Of a stretch of 64,000 nt of DNA, positions 1 through 8,147 are shown one piece after another (position 1 is the stretch's first letter; every line of letters begins with the position of its first letter). The translations under genes and the position numbers were made by a program. The DNA comes from Propionivibrio soli (lineage in GTDB: Bacteria > Pseudomonadota > Gammaproteobacteria > Burkholderiales > Rhodocyclaceae), in the NCBI RefSeq assembly GCF_025770765.1, contig NZ_JANZKY010000006.1, forward strand, positions 124,001 to 188,000, given 5' to 3'. The notes beneath the pieces are model-generated. The model was not told the origin of the DNA and made no database searches. It saw only the letters and a program-made list of their open reading frames with translations.

Positions 1-404
1 ATCTCTCGGTTGCCGATTACTCTCTGATCGGCGCAGGCCTCAAGCGCGCGATCCGGGCGTCGGGAGCAACGCGCATTGCCGACACGGCGGCCGATGCGCA
101 GGCAGTGTTTCAGCCAACGACGGAGACGAAGGAGTCGATCATACTATCACTGTCGAGCTCCGGCCGCGTGCGCGAAAAACTGCTTCGTTATCGCTACGGT
201 TACCGCGTGGCGGACAATAAGGGGCGAGACCTCGTTTCGCCTAACGTCGTCGAATTGACGCGCACAGTGACCTATGCCGACTCGGACGTCCTCGCGAAAA
301 CGCAGGAAGAGGACCTCCTCTGGCGCGATATGGAAACCGACCTCGTCCAGCAGTTGATGCGGCGTCTGGCGGCGACCAAGCCAACACCTCCGGAGCCGGA
401 GTAG
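1..404 (+). CDS. lptE: LPS-assembly lipoprotein LptE, C-terminal part (5' end outside the window)
   Basis: The open frame runs in from before base 3 and stops at 402-404, so only about 133 C-terminal residues are present. LptE is the outer-membrane lipoprotein that plugs LptD and helps place lipopolysaccharide on the cell surface. The visible part (GYRVADNKG, then VVELTRTVTYADSDVLAKTQEE and the closing LMRRLAA) fits the C-terminal half of the LptE family, and the lptE-holA order is common in proteobacteria. The signal peptide and lipobox cannot be seen. holA follows after 3 bases, implying cotranscription. Confidence 0.85.
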   Translation, partial: LSVADYSLIGAGLKRAIRASGATRIADTAADAQAVFQPTTETKESIILSLSSSGRVREKLLRYRYGYRVADNKGRDLVSPNVVELTRTVTYADSDVLAKTQEEDLLWRDMETDLVQQLMRRLAATKPTPPEPE

Positions 405-407
405 GCG

Positions 408-1406
408 ATGCAGTTGCGGGCCGAGCAATTGGCGGCTCACCTTGAGCGCGACCTCAAGCCGGTTTATGTCGTCTATGGTGACGAGCCTTTGCTCGTCATC
501 GAAGCGGCAGACGCGATCCGAGCCGCGGCTCGAGGCAGGGGCTTCGTCGAGCGGGAAGTGCTGACGGCGATTTCCGGTTTCAATTGGGCCGACCTTTACC
601 AAGCGACGGGCAACCTTTCGCTATTTGGGGATCGGAAGCTTCTCGATCTGCGCATCCCGACCGGCAAGCCAGGGCGCGAAGGGAGTGCGGCTCTGCAAGA
701 ATACTGCGCCCGGTCTCCCGAACATGCCGTATTGCTGGTGACCTTGCCAGGACTGGACTGGAGCGAGGAAAAAGCCGTTTGGCTCAAAGCCCTTACGGAA
801 GCGGGCGTTGCCATCAAGATCGTTCCGCCCGGCTTGGCGGAATTGCCCGCGTGGATCGCGGGGCGTTTGCGGCGTCAGGAACAGACGGCTGTGCCGGAGG
901 CCTTGCGCTTCATCGCCGAACGCGTTGAAGGTAACTTGCTCGCAGCGCATCAGGAAATATCGAAACTGCGATTGCTGTATCCGGCGGGTGCGTTGAGCTT
1001 GGATCAAGTACAGTCCGCCGTACTTAACGTCGCCCGCTACGATCTCGATGGGTTGCGTGAAGCGTTGTTGGTGGGGGACATCGCTCGTTTGACACGCACG
1101 TTGGACGGGCTTGAGCAGGAAGGCGAAGCGCCTCCGCTTGTACTTTGGGCTCTGACCGAGGAAGTGCGCGCGCTGGCCACCGCGAAAGCCTGCTTGACAG
1201 CCCGTCAGTCTCTCGATGCGGCGCTGAAGGAAGCCCGGGTTTGGGGTCCGCGTCAGTCGCTGTTCAAACGTGCATTGCAGCGGGTCGAAATCCCGGCCAT
1301 CAACACAGCACTAGAGAGCGCGGCACGCATTGATCGCCTCGTCAAGGGAATCGGGGTGGGGAACGTTTGGAATGAATTCTTGCGGCTCGGCCTTGCGCTT
1401 TCGTAA
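408..1406 (+). CDS. holA: DNA polymerase III subunit delta
   Basis: This 332-residue protein is the delta subunit of the clamp loader, which opens the beta clamp and loads it on DNA. The N-terminus (VYVVYGDEPLLVIEAADAIR, residues about 19-38) and the overall length match the family. Delta lacks a working ATP site, and none is seen. It starts with ATG three bases after the lptE stop. Identification rests on family resemblance plus the conserved lptE-holA neighbourhood. Confidence 0.93.
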   Translation: MQLRAEQLAAHLERDLKPVYVVYGDEPLLVIEAADAIRAAARGRGFVEREVLTAISGFNWADLYQATGNLSLFGDRKLLDLRIPTGKPGREGSAALQEYCARSPEHAVLLVTLPGLDWSEEKAVWLKALTEAGVAIKIVPPGLAELPAWIAGRLRRQEQTAVPEALRFIAERVEGNLLAAHQEISKLRLLYPAGALSLDQVQSAVLNVARYDLDGLREALLVGDIARLTRTLDGLEQEGEAPPLVLWALTEEVRALATAKACLTARQSLDAALKEARVWGPRQSLFKRALQRVEIPAINTALESAARIDRLVKGIGVGNVWNEFLRLGLALS

Positions 1407-1424
1407 GCCGAATCCATGATGGTG

Positions 1425-1440
1425 GCGGCGGTTTCGCCGC
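1425..1440 (+). terminator. Hairpin after holA, possible terminator
   Basis: Arms GCGGCG and CGCCGC enclose a GTTT loop 19 bases after the holA stop. No strong T run follows, so termination is only a possibility. It lies between convergent genes. Confidence 0.35.
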
Positions 1441-1450
1441 TATTGCGCTA

Positions 1451-1690
1451 CTACTTCTTTTCTTCGTCGGGAGGAGTGTCGGGGGCAAGATGTTCCCAGA
1501 GGCAATCGTCCCGCCATTCGAACTCATCGTTCAGGCCCTGGCAGCACTTCCCTTGAACCAGGCACTCGCCTTTGCATCCGTCTGCCACTACGACCACCCG
1601 CAGTTCCGGATCGATCTTGCGCTCACCGTCCCAATAGCTGCACGTCGCGCAAATCTTTACTTCAGCGGGAATGATCAATTTCTCGTTCAT
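1451..1690 (-). CDS. Small cysteine-rich hypothetical protein
   Basis: A 79-residue acidic protein with seven Cys in spaced positions: CATC near residue 14, CKGEC near 40, CC near 49, and one in the C-terminal DDCLWEHL. The layout suggests metal binding or disulfides, but I recognise no family. It has an ATG start, sits convergent to holA, and is divergent from proA with about 118 bases between the starts. It has no obvious signal peptide. The patterned cysteines and the lack of a competing frame argue that it is real. Confidence 0.6.
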   Translation of the reverse strand: MNEKLIIPAEVKICATCSYWDGERKIDPELRVVVVADGCKGECLVQGKCCQGLNDEFEWRDDCLWEHLAPDTPPDEEKK

Positions 1691-1772
1691 GGCTCATAAG
1701 GAACAGAATCTGTAGCACTAAGAGTGTATCGCTTTCCGATGGTTCCATTAAGGGTTTTGTTACCTTGCTGGC

Positions 1773-1778
1773 TATAAT
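1773..1778 (+). promoter_or_regulatory. Probable -10 element of the proA promoter
   Basis: A perfect TATAAT sits 31 bases before the chosen proA ATG, with no convincing -35 at 17 bases. Transcription would start near 1785, which falls on an in-frame TTG. That favours the ATG at 1809 as the true proA start. Confidence 0.5.
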
Positions 1779-1808
1779 CCCGTTTTGACCACGCTTGAGC
1801 AAGCTCGT

Positions 1809-3065
1809 ATGGAGATCCGGGAATACGTCGAAACAGTCGGCCGGCGGGCGCGCGAAGCTTCGCGGTATATCGCTCGCGCGGACAGCAATGCAAAGAACCA
1901 AGCGTTGAGAAGCATAGCGCAATCAATCCGCCGAGAAGCCGGCGTGTTGATTGAGGCGAACCAGCGGGACCTTGCGGCCGCGCGGGCAGCCGGGTTGGAA
2001 TCCGCCATGCTGGACAGGTTGACTCTGTCGGAAAAAGGTATCGCGGCTATGGCGGAAGGTGTCGATCAGATAGCGACCTTACCCGACCCGGTCGGCGAAA
2101 TCAGCGAACTCAAGATACGGCCGAGTGGAATCCAGGTGGGAAAGATGCGCGTTCCGCTGGGCGTCGTCGGCATCATCTATGAAGCGCGGCCGAACGTTAC
2201 GGCCGACGCCGCCGCGCTATGCCTCAAGTCCGGCAACGCAGCAATTCTGCGCGGGGGTTCCGAAGCCATCGAATGCAATCGCGCGATTGCGCGGCTTGTG
2301 CATGAAGGATTGCAGTCGGCCGGCTTGCCGGCGGACGTCGTGCAGGTGATCGATACGACCGATCGCGCCGCGGTCGGCCATCTCGTCACAATGCGCCAAT
2401 ATGTTGACGTCATCGTGCCGCGCGGTGGCAAGGGGCTGATCTCTCGGTTGCTTGCCGAAGCTCGTGTGCCGATGATTCAGCACCTCGATGGCAACTGCCA
2501 CGTTTATCTCGACGACGATGCCGATGCCGATAAGGCGTTACGGATCGTTGAGAACGCGAAGACGCAGCGCTATGGCACCTGCAACACCGCGGAGTCGCTT
2601 CTTGTCGCGCGCTCGGTGGCCGTGCGCTTGTTACCGCCGGTCGCGTCCATGCTGACGAGCAAAGGCGTCGAATTGCGCGGTTGCCCAGAGACGTTGCTTT
2701 TGGTGAGCGGTGCCAAGCCGGCAACTGAAGAGGACTACGCCGCCGAGTTCCTCGCCCCGGTCATCTCCGTGAAGGTCGTGGCGGGGCTTGACGAAGCAAT
2801 TGGCCACATCAACCACTACGGCTCCCATCACACGGAAACCATCGTCACCGAGAACTACTCGAACGCGATGCGTTTCTTGCGCGAGGTGGACTCGGCCAGC
2901 GTGATGGTCAATGCTTCCACGCGCTTTGCGGACGGCTTCGAGTACGGGCTGGGTGCCGAGATCGGTATTTCCACCGACAAGATTCACGCCCGCGGCCCCG
3001 TGGGTCTGGAAGGGCTAACCAGCCAGAAATGGATCGTGCTTGGGAACGGGCAAGTCCGATCATGA
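1809..3065 (+). CDS. proA: Glutamate-5-semialdehyde dehydrogenase (gamma-glutamyl phosphate reductase)
   Basis: ProA reduces gamma-glutamyl phosphate to glutamate-5-semialdehyde with NADPH, the second step of proline synthesis. The protein has 418 residues from this ATG, the usual length. Family landmarks are the N-terminus [19 protein letters not shown], the segment [20 protein letters not shown], the active-site Cys in [14 protein letters not shown], and the C-terminal [18 protein letters not shown]. An in-frame TTG at 1785 would add eight residues but lies at the predicted transcription start. No proB is nearby. Confidence 0.95.
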   Translation: MEIREYVETVGRRAREASRYIARADSNAKNQALRSIAQSIRREAGVLIEANQRDLAAARAAGLESAMLDRLTLSEKGIAAMAEGVDQIATLPDPVGEISELKIRPSGIQVGKMRVPLGVVGIIYEARPNVTADAAALCLKSGNAAILRGGSEAIECNRAIARLVHEGLQSAGLPADVVQVIDTTDRAAVGHLVTMRQYVDVIVPRGGKGLISRLLAEARVPMIQHLDGNCHVYLDDDADADKALRIVENAKTQRYGTCNTAESLLVARSVAVRLLPPVASMLTSKGVELRGCPETLLLVSGAKPATEEDYAAEFLAPVISVKVVAGLDEAIGHINHYGSHHTETIVTENYSNAMRFLREVDSASVMVNASTRFADGFEYGLGAEIGISTDKIHARGPVGLEGLTSQKWIVLGNGQVRS

Positions 3066-3081
3066 CGTGAGGAGGGTTCCG

Positions 3082-3558
3082 ATGAGGTTGTCGACGTCCG
3101 GGTATCAGGCGATTGTCGCTGCTCCTTGCTTCAGTGTAGGCGTCGTTTGCGACGAAGCGGAAGTTCTCAGGCTTGATTACCTTGAACCCCGTCCAGAGGC
3201 CGACCCGGTTAACGCTCTTGCGGCGGAAACGGTCCGCCAGTTGCACGCCTACCTGACCGACCCAGATTTTTCGTTCGGACTCCCTTTGCGTCCCTCCGGC
3301 ACTGCCTTCCAGCGGCGCGTGTGGGATGAAATCGCGCGTATCCCGAGCCGGCAGACGCGTAGCTACGGCGACGTTGCTCGGGCGTTGCATAACGCACCCC
3401 GTGCCGTGGGACAGGCGTGCGGTGCCAATCCATTCCCTCTTGTCGTTCCCTGCCATCGGGTCATCGCGGCCGGAGGTGGGTTGGGTGGTTTCTCCCGTAA
3501 CGGCAGCGGCTTCATGCTCGACGTGAAGCGGTGGCTGTTGGCGCATGAAGGGCACTGA
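3082..3558 (+). CDS. ogt: Methylated-DNA--[protein]-cysteine S-methyltransferase
   Basis: This suicide enzyme moves the alkyl group from O6-alkylguanine in DNA to its own cysteine. The acceptor motif PCHRVIAAGGGLGGFS is intact, preceded by the typical PxRAVGxAxGxNPFPLVVPCHR context and the helix-turn-helix segment RQTRSYGDVARAL. The ATG at 3082 has GGAGGG five bases upstream, better than the longer alternative at 3040. The protein has 158 residues, with no Ada regulatory domain. Its end overlaps the start of xerD by 14 bases, so the two are probably cotranscribed. Confidence 0.93.
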   Translation: MRLSTSGYQAIVAAPCFSVGVVCDEAEVLRLDYLEPRPEADPVNALAAETVRQLHAYLTDPDFSFGLPLRPSGTAFQRRVWDEIARIPSRQTRSYGDVARALHNAPRAVGQACGANPFPLVVPCHRVIAAGGGLGGFSRNGSGFMLDVKRWLLAHEGH

Positions 3559-4468
3559 GGTCGCGGCTGCGGTAGCCGCCGACATTGCCGAGATCGATAC
3601 CTTCTGCGATAGCCTCTGGCTGGAAGATGGACTCTCGAAAACATCATTGGCGAGTTACCGCAGCGATCTCGTGCGTCTTGCGAGTTGGCTTGCCCAAAAT
3701 GCTCGCTGTTCGCTCGTAACCACCGATGAGTCGGTGCTGATGGCTTTTGTCGCATCACTGTCGAGGACGCTACGAGCCTCGTCGCAAGCGCGGTACATCT
3801 CGACGCTTCGGCGGTTTTATCGCTATCTGCTGGCCAACCGGCGCATATCTATCGATCCGACCTTGAAGATCGATATGCCGGCCAAGCCGTCGCGACTGCC
3901 GAAAGTCCTTTCTGAGAAGCAGGTCGAGGCGCTGCTTGCCGCCCCGTCAAACGATGATGCTCGTGGGCTGCGGGACCGAGCCATGCTCGAGGCGCTATAC
4001 GCGACTGGCTTACGCGTTTCGGAACTCGTAGGATTGCGCCTGCACGAGGTTAACTTCGACATGGGCGTCGTGCGTGTTTTTGGCAAGGGCAGCAAGGAAC
4101 GTTTGATTCCGCTCGGCGAGGAAGCCATCGACGCGTTGCGCCGTTACCTGGAGGAAGGTCGGCCAGCGTTGCTGGCTGGGAAGCCGTGCGACGATCTCTT
4201 CGTCACTTCGCGCGGCGGCGCCATGACGCGACAGGCATTCTGGCAACTGATCAAGCGTTACGCTGTCCTGGCGGATATTGACCCGGCGCGTTTGTCACCG
4301 CACGTATTGCGGCACGCGTTCGCTACCCATCTCCTGAATCATGGCGCCGATCTGCGGGTCGTCCAATTGCTGCTGGGGCATTCCGATATTTCGACGACAC
4401 AGATTTACACCCACGTGGCACGTGAGCGCTTGAAGTCGCTGCATGCCAAACACCACCCACGCGGTTGA
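3545..4468 (+). CDS. xerD: Site-specific tyrosine recombinase XerD
   Basis: XerD with XerC resolves chromosome dimers at dif during division. The 307-residue protein has the N-terminal SAM-like DNA-binding domain (FCDSLWLEDGLSKTSLASYR) and the C-terminal catalytic domain. Visible catalytic residues are Arg in TGLRVSEL, His-x-x-Arg in HVLRHAFATHLL, His in LLGHSDISTTQ and Tyr in IYTHV. The wording of the N-terminus favours XerD over XerC. The start overlaps the end of ogt. Confidence 0.93.
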   Translation: MKGTEVAAAVAADIAEIDTFCDSLWLEDGLSKTSLASYRSDLVRLASWLAQNARCSLVTTDESVLMAFVASLSRTLRASSQARYISTLRRFYRYLLANRRISIDPTLKIDMPAKPSRLPKVLSEKQVEALLAAPSNDDARGLRDRAMLEALYATGLRVSELVGLRLHEVNFDMGVVRVFGKGSKERLIPLGEEAIDALRRYLEEGRPALLAGKPCDDLFVTSRGGAMTRQAFWQLIKRYAVLADIDPARLSPHVLRHAFATHLLNHGADLRVVQLLLGHSDISTTQIYTHVARERLKSLHAKHHPRG

Positions 4469-4528
4469 GCGAACATCCAAAACCTTCTGCTATGCTGATT
4501 GCAATCCACGACTTGCAACGGATTTGAC

Positions 4529-5017
4529 ATGAGACCTGAGCACGCGCCCGAGACGCCCGCAACGAAGTTCCTGCGTCAGCACGGCATCGCCCACTCGAAC
4601 CACTTGTATGAGTACGAGGAGCACGGTGGAACACGGGTTTCGTCGCGAGAGCTCAATGTTGATGAGCATGCGGTGATCAAGACGCTGGTGATGGAGGACG
4701 AAACCGCCAAGCCCTTGATCGTCCTTATGCACGGCGACTGCAAAGTGTCGACGAAAGAGCTGGCGCGACAACTCGGCTGCAAGAAGGTGGAACCATGCAA
4801 GCCCGAAGTAGCCAATCGGCATACGGGATTTCTGGTTGGCGGAACGAGTCCGTTCGGGACCAAGAAAACGATGCCGATATGTGTTGAGAAGTCGATACTC
4901 GACCTGCCGCTCATCTACATCAACGGTGGGCGCCGTGGCTTCCTTGTCGGCATCCATCCGCACGATCTCGTCCGTGCACTGTCCCCCAAAGTTGTCGAGG
5001 TCGCTCTCAAGGGCTGA
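4529..5017 (+). CDS. ybaK: Cys-tRNA(Pro)/aminoacyl-tRNA deacylase YbaK
   Basis: YbaK-type proteins hydrolyse Cys-tRNA(Pro) made by mistake, acting in trans to prolyl-tRNA synthetase. The 162-residue protein begins MRPEHAPETPATKFLRQHGI and carries the family segments EDETAKPLIVLMHGDCKVSTKELARQLGCKKV, then GGTSPFGTKK and the INGGRRGFLVG turn. The invariant Lys lies in KVSTKEL. An in-frame TTG at 4499 would give a 10-residue extension, but the ATG is preferred. Confidence 0.92.
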   Translation: MRPEHAPETPATKFLRQHGIAHSNHLYEYEEHGGTRVSSRELNVDEHAVIKTLVMEDETAKPLIVLMHGDCKVSTKELARQLGCKKVEPCKPEVANRHTGFLVGGTSPFGTKKTMPICVEKSILDLPLIYINGGRRGFLVGIHPHDLVRALSPKVVEVALKG

Positions 5018-5027
5018 ATGGAAACGT

Positions 5028-5387
5028 TCAGCCTTGTTTGGTGCCGCGTTCGATCACGACGCCCACGCGGCGGACGCCGTTCATCATGCCGAGCTTGGCG
5101 ATTGAGACACGCACCCACTTTGCGCCGAAATCGGCGAGCAGCACTGCGGCGACATGCTCGGCTAGCCGTTCCAAAAGGCTGAAGTGCTTGGTTTCGAGCT
5201 CGTGGCGGAGGCGTTCTACGACCGACGCATAATCAATTGTGTCGCCGAGATCATCGCTGACACCGGCTTCTGCTGTCGACGTCCCGATCTGCAAGGAAAG
5301 CTCTATTGTTTGCGGAACCGTGCGCTCGCGTGGATAAACCCCAATTAGCGTCGAGAGGCGAAGGTCGTCGATAAAAATGAGGTCCAT
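5028..5387 (-). CDS. folB: Dihydroneopterin aldolase
   Basis: FolB splits dihydroneopterin in folate synthesis. The 119-residue protein starts MDLIFIDDLRLSTLIGVYPRER, the typical FolB N-terminus with the GVYxxER signature, and contains TIDYASVVERL and SLLERLAEHVA (catalytic-site Glu) and a C-terminal VRVSIAKLG with the conserved Lys. The frame is open for 28 codons upstream, but this ATG matches the family start. It is divergent from plsY with 105 bases between the starts, the usual arrangement in betaproteobacteria. Confidence 0.93.
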   Translation of the reverse strand: MDLIFIDDLRLSTLIGVYPRERTVPQTIELSLQIGTSTAEAGVSDDLGDTIDYASVVERLRHELETKHFSLLERLAEHVAAVLLADFGAKWVRVSIAKLGMMNGVRRVGVVIERGTKQG

Positions 5388-5492
5388 GCGGCGGTGAGGG
5401 GCTCGGTGTAGAATCGCGGCCGGGCGCACGGCTGCGCCCGAATAGAGCCGGAATTCTAACTCAGACATCAACCAACATTACCGGATCATCTC

Positions 5493-6110
5493 ATGCCAAA
5501 TAGCGTCGTTGCCCTACTTGCTATCCTCGCCGCGTATCTGTTGGGGTCGGTTCCCTTCGCCGTCGTTTGCAGCCGTCTTTTTGGACTCGCCGACCCCCGG
5601 AGTTACGGCTCGAAAAACCCCGGTGCTACGAATGTCTTGCGTAGTGGCAACAAGGCCGCTGCCGCCGCTACCTTGTTCGGCGATATGGCGAAGGGTTGGC
5701 TAGCCGTCTTTCTCGCTGAAAGATTCGGTCCGTCGTTTGGCTTGGGTACGGCGGTTGTCGGCGGGGTCGCGCTAGCGGCCTTTTTCGGGCACCTGTTCCC
5801 AGTGTTTCTCAAATTCAAGGGCGGCAAGGGGGTAGCAACGGCAGCCGGAGTCCTGCTCGCCATCGACCCATGGCTCGGCCTCGCGACCCTTGGTACGTGG
5901 CTAGCCGTCGCCTTCACCTTGCGCTATTCGTCATTGGCGGCGTTGATCGCGGCCGTTGCGGCCCCCGCGTATGCTTTCCTTCTGTGGGGAAGGGACTGGA
6001 TGATCCTCGTCGTTTCCATACTGGCCTTTGCGCTCATTCTCAAACACTGGGCGAACTTGCAGCGCTTGATGAGCGGCTCGGAGCCTCGGATCGGCGGCAA
6101 GAAATCCTGA
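5493..6110 (+). CDS. plsY: Glycerol-3-phosphate acyltransferase PlsY
   Basis: PlsY transfers the acyl group from acyl-phosphate to glycerol-3-phosphate at the inner membrane, the first step of phospholipid synthesis. The 205-residue protein has five hydrophobic segments and the family motifs LLGSVPFAVVCSR, SKNPGATNVLR and KFKGGKGVATAAGV on the cytoplasmic loops. It starts with ATG, and its stop directly abuts the stop of tsaD on the other strand. Confidence 0.95.
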   Translation: MPNSVVALLAILAAYLLGSVPFAVVCSRLFGLADPRSYGSKNPGATNVLRSGNKAAAAATLFGDMAKGWLAVFLAERFGPSFGLGTAVVGGVALAAFFGHLFPVFLKFKGGKGVATAAGVLLAIDPWLGLATLGTWLAVAFTLRYSSLAALIAAVAAPAYAFLLWGRDWMILVVSILAFALILKHWANLQRLMSGSEPRIGGKKS

Positions 6111-7142
6111 TCAGCCGCGGCCGTTGAGTTCGGTGAGCGGCCAGCGCGGCCGTACGGCGAAAGCCCCTGCCGTCTTGATCGACAGACCAGCCTGAAAGCG
6201 CAGAGCGCCGGCTAGAGCGATCATCGCGCCGTTGTCGGTGCAGAATTCAAGTTCGGGGTAGAAAACGGAAACGCGGACCTTGGCGGCGCGTGCGTCGAGT
6301 TGCCGCCGCAGTTCACGATTGGCTCCCACGCCACCGGCAACAACCAGTTGTTTCAGCCCCGTTTCCTTCATCGCCCGCATCGATTTCTTGACCAGGACGT
6401 CGACGATGGCCTCCTGGAAGCCACGAGCAATGTCCGCACGCTGCTGATCCTCCAGTTCGCCGAGTTCCCGAACCGCGGTGAGAACGGCCGTCTTCAGGCC
6501 GCTGAAACTGAAGTTGAGGTCCCCGGAGTTCAGCATCGGCCGCGGTAAGGTGACCGTTTCGGGACGGCCCTTCTCAGCCAATTCGGCAAGCGCAGGTCCT
6601 CCGGGGTAGGGCAGACCAAGCAACTTCGCCGTTTTGTCGAATGCTTCGCCTGCCGCATCGTCGAGCGTTTCCCCGAGGAGTTCGTATTGCCCGACCCCAG
6701 AGACGCGCATTAGCTGGCTGTGCCCTCCCGAAACGAGCAGCGCGATGAATGGAAACGTGGGGGGGCGTCGGGACAGCAGCGGCGAGAGCAAGTGTCCCTC
6801 GAGATGATGAACCGGAACAGTCGGTATGCCGAGCGAACTCGCCAGTCCTTCAGCGAATGCAGCCCCGACGAGTAGAGCTCCTGCTAAACCGGGGCCCTGG
6901 GTGTACGCGATGGCCTTGACGCTGCTCAACGCGCACCCGCTGTCCGCCAGTACTTTTCGCAACAGAGGGGCGGTGCGTCGGATGTGGTCGCGCGAAGCAA
7001 GTTCGGGGACAACCCCTCCATATTCTGCGTGCAAGGCGACTTGGGAGTGGAGGGCGTGCGAAACCAGCTTTCCGCCTGCCTCGGTGTCATAGAGGGCAAC
7101 GCCGGTTTCGTCGCAGGAAGACTCAATTCCGAGAATCAGCAT
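6111..7142 (-). CDS. tsaD: tRNA N6-adenosine threonylcarbamoyltransferase TsaD
   Basis: TsaD makes the t6A37 modification on ANN-decoding tRNAs with TsaB, TsaC and TsaE. The 343-residue protein begins [19 protein letters not shown], has the metal-binding [11 protein letters not shown], the nucleotide motif [14 protein letters not shown], and the C-terminal [16 protein letters not shown]. Two possible upstream starts in the same frame are rejected because this ATG gives the canonical N-terminus. It is divergent from rpsU, a widespread arrangement around the macromolecular-synthesis operon. Confidence 0.96.
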   Translation of the reverse strand: MLILGIESSCDETGVALYDTEAGGKLVSHALHSQVALHAEYGGVVPELASRDHIRRTAPLLRKVLADSGCALSSVKAIAYTQGPGLAGALLVGAAFAEGLASSLGIPTVPVHHLEGHLLSPLLSRRPPTFPFIALLVSGGHSQLMRVSGVGQYELLGETLDDAAGEAFDKTAKLLGLPYPGGPALAELAEKGRPETVTLPRPMLNSGDLNFSFSGLKTAVLTAVRELGELEDQQRADIARGFQEAIVDVLVKKSMRAMKETGLKQLVVAGGVGANRELRRQLDARAAKVRVSVFYPELEFCTDNGAMIALAGALRFQAGLSIKTAGAFAVRPRWPLTELNGRG

Positions 7143-7206
7143 GGGCGCCATTCTACCTTGCGGTACCAATGGTCGCCGGCCGAACTTTTACCGGAACACG
7201 AGGGGC

Positions 7207-7236
7207 TTGGAAAGCGAGAGTGTTTTTGTTTATAAT
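7207..7236 (+). promoter_or_regulatory. Sigma-70 promoter of rpsU
   Basis: TTGGAA (7207-7212) and a perfect TATAAT (7231-7236) are 18 bases apart. The predicted start near 7243 leaves a leader of about 45 bases before rpsU. This probably serves the rpsU-yqeY-dnaG cluster. Confidence 0.75.
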
Positions 7237-7287
7237 GCCCGGCTCAGTTGTAATCTGTCGTCGAATTCTGAAACTAGGAAACAGTTA

Positions 7288-7500
7288 ATGCCAGCCATCC
7301 GCCTGAAGGAAAACGAGCCGTTCGAAGTAGCGATTCGCCGTTTCAAGCGCACCGTCGAAAAAACCGGTCTGCTCACCGAGCTTCGTGCACGCGAGTTTTA
7401 CGAGAAGCCTACTGCCGAGCGCAAGCGCAAGCTGGCGGCGGCGGTGAAGCGCCATCACAAGCGCATGCGCAGCCAAACCCTGCCTCCCAAGCTCTACTAG
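7288..7500 (+). CDS. rpsU: 30S ribosomal protein S21
   Basis: A 70-residue, strongly basic protein of the S21 family, which binds the 30S platform and helps initiation. The sequence [27 protein letters not shown] and the Arg/Lys-rich C-terminus ending LPPKLY are characteristic. AGGAA lies nine bases before this ATG; the frame is open further upstream but that part is not protein-like. It is the first gene of the rpsU-yqeY-dnaG-rpoD cluster. Confidence 0.97.
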   Translation: MPAIRLKENEPFEVAIRRFKRTVEKTGLLTELRAREFYEKPTAERKRKLAAAVKRHHKRMRSQTLPPKLY

Positions 7501-7522
7501 TCCCGGTCTACCGATTATGGAA

Positions 7523-7550
7523 TAGCCGCCTGTCTGTGGATAGGCGGCTA
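7523..7550 (+). terminator. Hairpin between rpsU and yqeY
   Basis: Nine-base arms TAGCCGCCT and AGGCGGCTA enclose a 10-base loop 22 bases after rpsU, followed by TTTGCG. The weak T run suggests partial termination or processing, which would let rpsU be made in excess of dnaG, as in the Escherichia coli operon. Confidence 0.65.
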
Positions 7551-7633
7551 TTTGCGCTTCTGCTCCTTGGTTAGATTGCGCCTACGACCCGGGGAACTCA
7601 ATTGGCCGCGCCACACGGCGCAAGGAGTTGACC

Positions 7634-8080
7634 ATGACGCTGAAAGAACGCATCAACGAAGATATGAAGGCCGCAATGCGGGCGCGTGAAACGGCCCGAT
7701 TGGGTGCGATTCGACTCCTGCTGGCAGCGATCAAGCAGAAAGAAGTCGACGAGAGGATTACGCTCGATGACGCGGCCGTCGTGACCGTGATCGAGAAGAT
7801 GCTGAAACAGCGCCGTGATTCAATCGCCCAATACCAAGCCGGCGGACGACAGGACCTCGTCGACGCCGAGCAACGGGAAGTTGACGTTTTGTCGGCGTAC
7901 ATGCCTGTCGGATTGAGTCGCGAAGAGATCGGCGCGGCTGTGGCATATGCTGTTGCGGAACTCGGCGCCAAGGGGCCGGCCGATATGGGCAAGGTAATGG
8001 GGGTCCTCAAGACCCGGCTCGCGGGCAAGGCCGACATGGCTGAAGTGTCGAAGCTCGTCAAGACAGCCCTGAGCCAATAG
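7634..8080 (+). CDS. GatB/YqeY domain protein
   Basis: A 148-residue YqeY-family protein, related to the tail domain of the amidotransferase subunit GatB. Motifs are MTLKERINEDMKAAMRARE, LGAIRLLLAAIKQKEVDER and the C-terminal GKVMGVLKTRLAGKADMAEVSKLVK. Its role is not settled; tRNA binding is inferred from the GatB tail. AAGGAG sits six bases before the ATG. It lies between rpsU and dnaG, a standard place for this gene in many bacteria. Confidence 0.93.
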   Translation: MTLKERINEDMKAAMRARETARLGAIRLLLAAIKQKEVDERITLDDAAVVTVIEKMLKQRRDSIAQYQAGGRQDLVDAEQREVDVLSAYMPVGLSREEIGAAVAYAVAELGAKGPADMGKVMGVLKTRLAGKADMAEVSKLVKTALSQ

Positions 8081-8147
8081 TCCCTTGGGCCGGGCTATCA
8101 GGTCCCAAACGGGCCGAACAGCGCCAAGTACCACCTAGTTTGCGCCG

